Assembly: GCF_000372525.1 (NCBI RefSeq)
Contig: NZ_AQUR01000071.1
Location: forward strand, 1-51,045
Length of the DNA: 51,045 bases
Source: Cupriavidus neocaledonicus
GTDB taxonomy: Bacteria > Pseudomonadota > Gammaproteobacteria > Burkholderiales > Burkholderiaceae
Direction: 5' to 3'
This document shows, piece by piece, positions 45,185-51,045 of the stretch (positions within the stretch are counted from its first letter, which is position 1; every line of letters starts with the position of its first letter). The translations under genes and the position numbers were made by a program. A model generated the notes under the pieces. The model made no database searches, had not been told where the DNA came from, and saw nothing but the letters and a program-made list of their open reading frames with translations.

Positions 45185-46132
45185 TCAGAACATCGGCCGC
45201 GGCGGTGCCAGGTACAGGATCAGCGCGCGCCCGTTGCGCGAGCGCCGCCACTGCCCGCCCATCGGCAGCGCCGCCGCGCCCGGGCCGCCTTGCGCGGCCA
45301 CGCCATTGCCGCATGACGGGCACGGCGCCGTACCACCGTTGGCATAGCCCGCATACGGAGCGCGCACCGCCGCGGCCAGGCTGGCCACCGGCTGCGCCGC
45401 GGCGGCGCCGCTGGCGGCCGGCCCGAAGATCGGCGTACCCATCTGCCGCGCCGCCGCCACGCCGTTCTGCGAAATCGTGCGCATCGCGGGCAGCAGGCCC
45501 GGCGCCACCTGGCGCGCAGCCTGCAGGAACGCCGCGCGCGCGGCGCGCGACGGCGGCACGTTGCGCGGCATGGTCAGCAGGTTGCGGGTTGCCTGCTGGC
45601 CGATGCGCACCACGCGGCGCGCCACCTCGAACTCGCGGTCCTCGTTGCTCAGGCCCTCCAGCTCGAGGCCGAGCGCGCTGCCGGCCATGCTGGCCAGCTT
45701 GCCGCCGATCGCGCCGCCCGCGCCGGGCACCACCAGGTTGCCGAGCGCGCTGCCGACCACCGGCAGTGCCGCCTTGGCCGCCGAACGCAGGATGCCGCCC
45801 AGCGCCTTGCCCGCCGACGACCTGGCAAAGCTGCTGGCGGCGCGTCCCACCGAACGCACCAGGCCGCCCAGGAACTGCTCCATTTCCTGTTCGCTGTTGA
45901 CGGCCAGCAGCTCGGCCGCCAGTTCCATCTCCTGCATCTCGCCGGAGACCTCTTGCTCGAACTCGTTCTCGAATTCCCCCTCGCCCTCGAATTCGCCTTC
46001 GAACTCGGTCGCCATGCCGCCGAGTTCCTGGCCCAGCTCGCCAGCCTCCATCAGCTCCGAGGCCAGCTCCTGTTCGAGCTCGTTGTAGCCGGTGCCCCAA
46101 CCGCCCGGCCTGGAAGTCCCGATATCGTGCAT
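45185..46132 (-). CDS. Glu-rich protein with glycine-rich hydrophobic core and CPSC motif
   Basis: 315 residues, first gene of the six-gene operon, with AAAGGAG 7 nt before its ATG. Residues 18-86 contain 24 Glu and no Asp, Lys or Arg, with an alternating E-F-E-G-E-F-E-G pattern. Residues about 87-160 switch to a basic, then Gly/Ala-rich hydrophobic stretch (ALPVVGSALGNLVVPGAGGA, then IGGKLASMAGSALG). This resembles glycine zippers of membrane-inserting peptides. A basic helical part follows, then CPSC (271-274) and a C-terminal WRRSRNGRALILYLA. I recognise no characterised family. The acidic head could keep the hydrophobic core soluble until it is cleaved (inference). Confidence 0.8.
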   Translation of the reverse strand: MHDIGTSRPGGWGTGYNELEQELASELMEAGELGQELGGMATEFEGEFEGEGEFENEFEQEVSGEMQEMELAAELLAVNSEQEMEQFLGGLVRSVGRAASSFARSSAGKALGGILRSAAKAALPVVGSALGNLVVPGAGGAIGGKLASMAGSALGLELEGLSNEDREFEVARRVVRIGQQATRNLLTMPRNVPPSRAARAAFLQAARQVAPGLLPAMRTISQNGVAAARQMGTPIFGPAASGAAAAQPVASLAAAVRAPYAGYANGGTAPCPSCGNGVAAQGGPGAAALPMGGQWRRSRNGRALILYLAPPRPMF

Positions 46133-46190
46133 TTGCAGCTCCTTTCAGGTTAGGTTGGCGAGCCGCAGCGGAACTCGCGTGCCCACCTTG

Positions 46191-46206
46191 TGCACGCGGC
46201 GTGCCA
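46191..46206 (-). promoter_or_regulatory. Near-consensus sigma-54 (-24/-12) promoter of the six-gene operon
   Basis: On the minus strand 46206 to 46191 reads TGGCACGCCGCGTGCA. Against TGGCACG-N4-TTGCA it matches 11 of 12 defined positions, with the invariant GG and GC correctly spaced. The predicted transcript would start near 46180, leaving a leader of about 48 nt before the ATG at 46132. An enhancer-binding-protein gene lies at the other end of the operon. Confidence 0.75.
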
Positions 46207-46270
46207 CCCCGCACAGAACGTCTAAGTCCCTGAAAAGGCGAGATATTGGGAAAGTCCTCCGGGGCCGGCG

Positions 46271-46330
46271 GCGAACCGCGCTTCGCGCGGGGCCGGCCTG
46301 GCGTGCGGGATCAGGCGAAGCGCGCTTCGC
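46271..46330. promoter_or_regulatory. Two near-identical 16-bp palindromes: candidate activator-binding sites
   Basis: GCGAACCGCGCTTCGC (46271-46286) and GCGAAGCGCGCTTCGC (46315-46330) differ at one base; the second is a perfect palindrome. Their centres are 44 bp apart and about 98 and 142 bp upstream of the predicted sigma-54 start site, the distances typical of upstream activator sequences. Confidence 0.7.
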
Positions 46331-46435
46331 CGCCCGGGCGCGGATCGGCGTGCAGAAGCGGCGTGAGCTGCCGGCATGGCGCCAGCTGGCCACGCCTTCA
46401 CTGAATTCAGGCCGCCTGGGGTCTGCGCAGGGGAT

Positions 46436-46463
46436 GGCGGCGGGAGCCCATGCCCCCGCCGCC
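46436..46463 (-). terminator. Hairpin after the lipoprotein gene
   Basis: GGCGGCGGG pairs perfectly with CCCGCCGCC around a 10-nt loop. It lies 9 bp beyond the lipoprotein stop codon and would separate that gene from the sigma-54 operon downstream. There is no T-run. Confidence 0.5.
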
Positions 46464-46472
46464 GGGTCCCGC

Positions 46473-47735
46473 CTACTTGATGCAGGCGAGGTTCACGGCA
46501 AGGCCGCCCCAGTCGGTAGCCTGGTTGTTGTCGACCTGTACCTGCAGCTTGTCGCCATGCGTGACCGTCCCGGCCGGCACTTCCTTGCTGCAATGCTGCT
46601 GGCCATTGGTGATCTTGCAGCTCAGGTCGTTGACCGGTGCGAGCGTCACGGCGGCACCGGAGCCGCTCACCTTGTGCACCGAGATGTCGAGCGTGCCCTG
46701 CACCTTGCCCAGCGTGCTCGCCGTGAGCGTGACGCGCGTGCAATCGTAGGGAATCACGACTCCGAAGTCCGACGGCAACGCTACCGCTCCGCCGGCGCCG
46801 GTCATGGCATAGCGGCCGCGGCTGAGCGTATCCGGCACGTTGAAGTTGCCGTTGTAGACGGTGCCGTTTGCCATGGTCACACCCGTGGTTGGCCACTTGC
46901 CGTCCTGCTTGGGCCCGTACATCGTCCACGTGGTGGTGTCGAAATAGAAGTCGCCGTCCACGCCGATGTCGTCGGTCGGTGCGCCGCTGCCGTACAGGAC
47001 ATGGCCGCCATTGCCGACCGTGGTGCCACCGGTGCCGCCCGTGCCGCCACTGCCGCCTGGCTGGCTGACCAGCGAGACCCCGGCCGGCCATACGCCGTCA
47101 GCCTTCGGCCCGTACAGCGTCCAGGTGCTGGTGTCGAGGTAGTAGTCGCCGTTGTTGCCGAGGCTGTTGTCCGGCGCGCCGGTTCCCGACAGCACCGTGC
47201 CGCCGCTGGGGGGCGGCGTGCCGGTGGCGCTGCCGAGCGGCACGCCCGCCGGCCACGTGCCGTTGGCCTTGGGGCCGAACAGCGTCGAGGTCGAGGTGTT
47301 GATGTAGTAATCGCCGTTGTTGCCGACGCTGTCGGTCGGATCGACCGAGCCGGACAGGATGGTGCTCCCCGCCGCACCGGTATTGCCGCCCGGACCCGCC
47401 AGCGAAACCCCCGCGGGCCATACACCATTGGCCTTGGGCCCGAACATCATCCACGTCACGGTGTTCAGGTAGTAGTCGCCGTCCTTGCCGATCTCGGGCC
47501 CCGGATCGGTGGTGCCGGACAGCATGGCACTGCTGGTCGCCGCGGCCGGCGCGGGCGTAGTCGGCGCGGTGGTTGTGCCTGGCGACGTGCCTGTCGAAGT
47601 GCCAGTCGATGTGCCCGGGCTGGCGGCGGCGCTGGTGGACGGGGCGTCGCCCCCTCCGCCACCGCCGCAGCCGGCGAGCATGATGACAAGGCAGGCGTAT
47701 GGCACGGCGGCCATTCTGATGTGGGCGATTTTCAT
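46473..47735 (-). CDS. Lipoprotein with four GD-Y...GPK..G.WP repeats and a C-terminal beta domain
   Basis: 420 residues. The signal peptide ends in the lipobox LAGC, followed by a Gly run and a Ser/Thr/Pro-rich linker to about residue 70. Four repeats of about 45-60 residues follow, each with G-D-Y/F-Y, then T-x-T/S, F/Y-GPK and W-P (for example NGDYYINTSTSTLFGPKANG). Gly-rich spacers separate them. The final 125 residues are a Cys-containing beta-rich domain. Such repeats occur in collagen-like and phage-tail-fibre-like surface proteins, so an outer-membrane adhesive or structural role is plausible. Start at 47735 after AAGGGGAG; the frame extends to 47804. Confidence 0.8.
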   Translation of the reverse strand: MKIAHIRMAAVPYACLVIMLAGCGGGGGGDAPSTSAAASPGTSTGTSTGTSPGTTTAPTTPAPAAATSSAMLSGTTDPGPEIGKDGDYYLNTVTWMMFGPKANGVWPAGVSLAGPGGNTGAAGSTILSGSVDPTDSVGNNGDYYINTSTSTLFGPKANGTWPAGVPLGSATGTPPPSGGTVLSGTGAPDNSLGNNGDYYLDTSTWTLYGPKADGVWPAGVSLVSQPGGSGGTGGTGGTTVGNGGHVLYGSGAPTDDIGVDGDFYFDTTTWTMYGPKQDGKWPTTGVTMANGTVYNGNFNVPDTLSRGRYAMTGAGGAVALPSDFGVVIPYDCTRVTLTASTLGKVQGTLDISVHKVSGSGAAVTLAPVNDLSCKITNGQQHCSKEVPAGTVTHGDKLQVQVDNNQATDWGGLAVNLACIK

Positions 47736-48334
47736 GGGCTCCCCTTCCTCGGACTCTGCGGTCGTAAAGGTCGACGGCGGCGAAGGCGCCATCGATGCAC
47801 CCAATCTAGTTGTCGGAAATGGAATGGAAAATCGGCTCGATGGATGACCCGCCGGATCGAAGCGTTGCCTCCGCGCGCGGGTAGCCTTGCACTGCGTCAG
47901 CGCTTGCGCAGGGGGTTCGACGCATCCGCGCGAAGCGAGGAACGATCGGCGCCACGCTAGCGCGGAAAACCTGCAAAGGCTTGTGTGGCAAGGGGCGCCG
48001 GCCTTTCAAATGCCGCGGCCGGACGCTGCGCGCGCTGGCCAGCGAGGCAAGGCCGACGTTGGGGCAAACGGTCCAGGCCCGCGGAAGATTCTGGTCCAAC
48101 CAGCGGCAAGCCAGGCCCGTGAGAACGGCCGGAAAAAGTATGTATCCGAGTTGAAACGCATGGCCACGCAGCTGGAGGAAGGGGGTCTACTTTTGCGGCG
48201 AATTCAAAAGTATTTGACCGATACGAGGCTTACTCAACAAATATAAACCGCGCAAACTTCGGTCTGTTGATGAACGCCCGGGACCCGCGGCCACGTGGCC
48301 GGCGGGCCGTGCCTTTCCTGATCGAGGTTCTCCA
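47736..48334. promoter_or_regulatory. Divergent region between lipoprotein and nemA-like gene, with palindromic operator
   Basis: 599 bp without a convincing gene. At 48188-48212 TACTTTTG and CAAAAGTA form a perfect 8-9-8 dyad. It is followed immediately by a -35-like TTGACC (48214-48219) and an AT-rich stretch (AAATATAAA) that could supply a -10, though the spacing is not ideal. A perfect 12-bp palindrome GGCCACGTGGCC is at 48289-48300 in the likely leader. The lipoprotein promoter should lie near the left end; I see no clear motif. Confidence 0.5.
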
Positions 48335-49444
48335 ATGACTCTGCTGTTCAAGCCCTTCGCCCTGGGCGAGCGCCAGCTCGCCAACCGGATCGCCATGGCA
48401 CCGCTGACCCGCTCCCGCAACCCGGACGGGGTGCCCAACGACCTCAACGCGCTCTATTACAGCCAGCGCGCCGACGCCGGACTGATCGTGACCGAAGGTA
48501 CGGTGATCTCTCCCAGCGCGCAGGGCTTCCTGTTCAATCCCGGCCTTTACACCCCGCAGCAGGTGCAAGGCTGGCGCAAGGTCACGGACGCCGTCCATGC
48601 CAGGGGCGGCACCATCTTCACCCAGCTCTGGCATGTCGGCCGCGTGAGCCATGTGTCGATCCAGCCCGGCGGCATCCAGCCCGTCAGTGCCACCAGCCAG
48701 GTCGCGAAAGACACCAAGGCCTGGGGCTATACCGCCGACGGCACGCCCGGTGCGGTCGATGCCTCCGTGCCGCGCGCTCTGACGACCGGCGAGGTCTATG
48801 GCGTGATCGCCGATTTTGCCGAAGCCGCGGCCAATGCGGTCGCGGCCGGCTTCGACGGGGTCGAGCTGCATGGCGCCAATGGCTACCTGATCGAACAGTT
48901 CCTGAACCCGACCGTGAACGACCGCACCGATGAATTCCGCGGCGACACGCTGGCAAGCCGCACCCGCTTCGCACTGGCCGCCATCGATGCGGTGGCGGCG
49001 CGCATCGGTGCGCATCGCACCGCCATCCGGCTGTCTCCCTATGGCGGCCTGGGCGACATGGGCCACTACGCCGAACTCGAGGACACCTACCTCCATCTCG
49101 CCGATGCGCTTTCGCGGCGCAATATTGCGTACGTGCACCTGATGGACCAGAGCACGCGCGGCAGCTCGGCCATGCCGGAGGATTTCCTCGCCAGATTCCG
49201 CCGCCGCTTCCAGGGCGTGCTGATCCTTGCGGGCGGCATGACGCGCGCGCGCGCCGAGGACCTGATCGCCGCCGGCGTCATCGACATGGCGGCATTCGGC
49301 GAACCCTTCATTGCCAACCCCGACCTCGTCGCACGGCTGCAGAACGACTGGCCGCTGGCCGCGTCGAACCGCGCGCTCCACTACGGCGGCGGCGCCGAGG
49401 GCTACACCGACTATCCCGCCTACGACGGCCGGGCCGCGGCCTGA
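48335..49444 (+). CDS. nemA: Old-yellow-enzyme ene-reductase (N-ethylmaleimide reductase-like)
   Basis: 369 residues, an FMN TIM-barrel reductase of activated alkenes and nitro compounds. MAPLTRSRNPDGVPN is the FMN-binding start. Substrate-binding His179 and Asn182 lie in HGANGYLIEQF, with the class-defining NPTVNDRTDEFRG after them. GGMTRARAEDLI and FGEPFIANPDL complete the phosphate site. Shine-Dalgarno GAGG lies upstream of the ATG. It is co-directional with an MFS exporter 13 bp downstream, a pairing common in electrophile-detoxification operons. The palindrome at 48188 suggests control by a repressor not encoded in this window. Confidence 0.93.
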   Translation: MTLLFKPFALGERQLANRIAMAPLTRSRNPDGVPNDLNALYYSQRADAGLIVTEGTVISPSAQGFLFNPGLYTPQQVQGWRKVTDAVHARGGTIFTQLWHVGRVSHVSIQPGGIQPVSATSQVAKDTKAWGYTADGTPGAVDASVPRALTTGEVYGVIADFAEAAANAVAAGFDGVELHGANGYLIEQFLNPTVNDRTDEFRGDTLASRTRFALAAIDAVAARIGAHRTAIRLSPYGGLGDMGHYAELEDTYLHLADALSRRNIAYVHLMDQSTRGSSAMPEDFLARFRRRFQGVLILAGGMTRARAEDLIAAGVIDMAAFGEPFIANPDLVARLQNDWPLAASNRALHYGGGAEGYTDYPAYDGRAAA

Positions 49445-49457
49445 TCGGGTTGCCACG

Positions 49458-50618
49458 ATGAAATCCAATACCGCACTGCTCGCGCTCGCGATCGGCGCCT
49501 TTGGCATCGGCACCACCGAGTTCGCGCCGATGGGCTTGCTCCCCGTGATCGCCGCAGGCGTCGACGTCAGCATCCCCACGGCGGGGATGCTGATTACCGC
49601 GTATGCGATGGGCGTGATGGTCGGCGCGCCGGTGATGACCTTGCTGTTCAGCCGCTTCGGCAAGCGCGCCGCACTGATGGCGCTGATGGCGATCTTCACC
49701 ATCGGCAACCTGCTGTCGGCGCTCGCGCCGGGATACGCGACGCTGCTTGCGTCGCGCCTGGTCACCAGCCTGAACCATGGCGCCTTCTTCGGGCTCGGCG
49801 CGGTGGTGGCGGCAAGCGTAGTGCCGAAGGACAAGCAGGCCAGCGCCGTGGCCACCATGTTCATGGGCCTGACCATCGCCAACATTGGCGGCGTACCGGC
49901 GGCAACCTGGATCGGCCAGCAGGTCGGCTGGCGCCTGGCGTTCGCCGGCACCGCCGTGCTGGGGCTGGTCGCCATCGTCGCGCTCTGGCTGGCGCTGCCG
50001 CAAGGCGAGCGCGGCACGCCGCCGGATGTGCGCCGGGAACTGGCCGTGCTTACCCGTCCCAATGTGTTGCTGGCGCTGGCGACAACGGTGCTGGGCGCGG
50101 GCGCGATGTTCACGCTCTACACCTATATCGCGCCGGTGCTGGCGGAGCTCACTGGCGCATCGGGCAGCTTTGTCACCTTCGCGCTGGTGCTGATCGGGGT
50201 TGGCTTCACCCTTGGCAACCATGTGGGCGGACGGCTTGCCGACTGGTCGCTCGATGGCGCGACGAAGATCGTGCTGTCGGCGCTGGCGGTCATCATGCTG
50301 GTGCTGCCTTTCGCCTTCGCCCACCACGTCACCGCCGCGCTTGGGCTGTTGCTGTGGGGCGCCGCGACCTTCGCCGTGGTGCCGCCGGTGCAGATGCGGG
50401 TGATGGAAGCCGCGGCGGAAGCGCCGGGACTGGCCTCGTCGATCAACGTCGGCGCCTTCAACCTCGGCAATGCGCTCGGCGCCGCGCTCGGGGGCGGGGT
50501 CATCAGCCTGGGACTCGGCTATGGTGCCGTGCCGGTCGCCGGTGCCCTGCTGGCCGCGGCCGGATTGCTGCTGGTGTGGCGCGGCAGGGCCAGCCGGCGT
50601 GCGCTTGCCGCTTCGTAA
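49458..50618 (+). CDS. MFS exporter, AraJ/YdhP (DHA1) type
   Basis: 386 residues with twelve predicted membrane helices. The N-terminus IGAFGIGTTEFAPMGLLPVI is the hallmark of this drug:proton antiporter subgroup. The motif after helix 2 reads MTLLFSRFGKRAAL, a variant of the family G-x-L-x-D-R-x-G-R-K-x loop. SRLVTSLNHGAFFGLGAVVA in helix 4 and GVPAATWIGQQVGWR in helix 5 correspond to the antiporter motifs. It follows nemA by 13 bp and probably exports the reduced product or the inducing compound (inference). Confidence 0.92.
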   Translation: MKSNTALLALAIGAFGIGTTEFAPMGLLPVIAAGVDVSIPTAGMLITAYAMGVMVGAPVMTLLFSRFGKRAALMALMAIFTIGNLLSALAPGYATLLASRLVTSLNHGAFFGLGAVVAASVVPKDKQASAVATMFMGLTIANIGGVPAATWIGQQVGWRLAFAGTAVLGLVAIVALWLALPQGERGTPPDVRRELAVLTRPNVLLALATTVLGAGAMFTLYTYIAPVLAELTGASGSFVTFALVLIGVGFTLGNHVGGRLADWSLDGATKIVLSALAVIMLVLPFAFAHHVTAALGLLLWGAATFAVVPPVQMRVMEAAAEAPGLASSINVGAFNLGNALGAALGGGVISLGLGYGAVPVAGALLAAAGLLLVWRGRASRRALAAS

Positions 50619-50686
50619 GGGCCACCGCGAGCGCCATCGAATTGCGGCAAGGCGAAATACCGCAGCCCTTTCGACACCGATTGCCT

Positions 50687-50730
50687 GCTCCCTCTCCCGC
50701 TTGCGGGAGAGGGTCGGGGTGAGGGCCGGA
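50687..50730. repeat. REP-like palindromic element
   Basis: CCCTCTCCCGC (50690-50700) and GCGGGAGAGGG (50703-50713) form a perfect 11-bp stem with a TT gap, followed by TCGGGGTGAGGGC. This pattern is common as a dispersed extragenic repeat in high-GC proteobacteria. It follows the MFS gene and may also act as its terminator. Confidence 0.6.
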
Positions 50731-50781
50731 GCGTCAACGAAGTTCCGCAAAGACACAGCCAAGACAACGCCCCAAAAAAAA

Positions 50782-51045
50782 GGTTCTTCGAAGAATTCCG
50801 GGGCCTGATTTGCCACATTCCGTATCCTAATGGCCGTTAAGACGGTCATAGGGAACGGGATGCTGGATCGGAAGACGCTGCAGGCGTTGGGCTGCTGGGA
50901 TGGCTACAAGCTGGATCTGGTGGTATGGCCAGAAGGGGAAAGCCGTACGCTGGCGCTGTACCTGAAGCCGGTCAGCAAGGTAATGTACTGCGAGGAATGC
51001 GGATCGAAGTGTCGGCAGGTCCATGAGACGGTGGTGCGGCGCGTG
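50782..51045 (+). mobile_element. Left end of an ISL3-type insertion sequence (cut by the window edge)
   Basis: It starts with the terminal repeat GGTTCTTCGAAGAATTCCGG plus GG (50782-50803), directly after a run of eight A. It continues through a transposase start to the window edge. The end matches the inverted end at 250-271 in 19 of 22 positions. Confidence 0.8.
50830..51045 (+). CDS. ISL3-family transposase, N-terminal fragment
   Basis: 72 codons visible, open to the edge. Zinc-ribbon cysteines begin as YCEECGSKCRQVHE, typical of the N-terminal zinc finger of ISL3 transposases, after a beta-rich GYKLDLVVWPEG segment. ATG 50830 is the longest start; ATG 50860 (MLDRKTLQAL) fits the usual family N-terminus equally well. 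Together with the fragment at 2-268 it could represent the two ends of one IS type present on both sides of the region. Confidence 0.85.
   Translation, partial: MAVKTVIGNGMLDRKTLQALGCWDGYKLDLVVWPEGESRTLALYLKPVSKVMYCEECGSKCRQVHETVVRRV

Noticed and set aside
37120..46500. Six-gene locus considered as a contractile injection, type VI or defence system
   Set aside because: No sheath, tube, baseplate, ATPase or known effector/immunity genes were seen. The GIY-YIG-type protein alone does not make it a defence island.
47887..48246. A 119-codon plus-strand frame in the lipoprotein/nemA spacer
   Set aside because: Arg/Ala-rich composition without domain or initiation signal; it also covers the operator region.
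48230..50113. A 627-codon minus-strand frame opposite nemA and the MFS gene
   Set aside because: The plus-strand genes have full family motifs; the minus-strand product has none and lacks a start signal.

Overview
The window is high-GC DNA with dense bacterial gene packing. It looks like a Burkholderiaceae genome, most likely Cupriavidus or a close relative. The reasons are a cusDCBAF-type silver/copper efflux operon in the order known from C. metallidurans, a Bug/TctC-type solute receptor, several LysR regulators each divergent from its likely target, and accessory metabolic genes typical of Burkholderiales. No rRNA, tRNA or CRISPR array was seen.

Layout. Both edges lie inside ISL3-type insertion sequences: a transposase C-terminus at the left edge and a transposase N-terminus at the right edge, with matching terminal inverted repeats facing inward. 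Next to the left IS is a 5'-truncated copper P-type ATPase, then the cus operon (2.2-9.1 kb: small periplasmic protein, outer-membrane factor, adaptor with a fused CusF domain, RND pump, free CusF-like protein). At 9.1-12.4 kb are a zinc alcohol dehydrogenase, a glutathione S-transferase and a DUF4239 membrane protein. At 12.4-16.5 kb a LysR regulator is divergent from a Bug receptor / Ldh2 dehydrogenase / binding-protein operon.

From 16.5 to 30.4 kb lies a catabolic and transport block. A minus-strand group holds a hydroxyacid dehydrogenase, AroQ, a GST, a quinone oxidoreductase and an ABC ATPase. A plus-strand pair holds a flavin monooxygenase and an FMN hydroxyacid dehydrogenase. A second minus-strand group holds RidA, DUF1028, LysR and an M20 deacylase. 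Finally there are a polyamine-type binding protein and two permeases, whose only ATPase candidate is the one about 7 kb away. At 30.5-37.1 kb are an Excalibur protein, a short TetR with a small partner, a CheB-CheR-PAS-GAF fusion, ArgC and a LysR.

The most unusual part is 37.2-46.5 kb. Six tightly packed minus-strand genes encode a Glu-rich protein with a glycine-rich core, an HEVGH metalloprotease, a large unknown protein, an AONS-like PLP enzyme, a GIY-YIG-type protein and an amidohydrolase. An enhancer-binding protein (sigma-54 activator) faces them at the far end. Just upstream of the first gene I find a near-consensus sigma-54 -24/-12 element and, about 98 and 142 bp upstream of the predicted start, two almost identical 16-bp palindromes. 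This looks like a self-contained, sigma-54-controlled system that I cannot match to any described one. The window ends with a repeat-containing lipoprotein, a nemA-like ene-reductase with a palindromic operator, an MFS exporter, and the right-hand IS.
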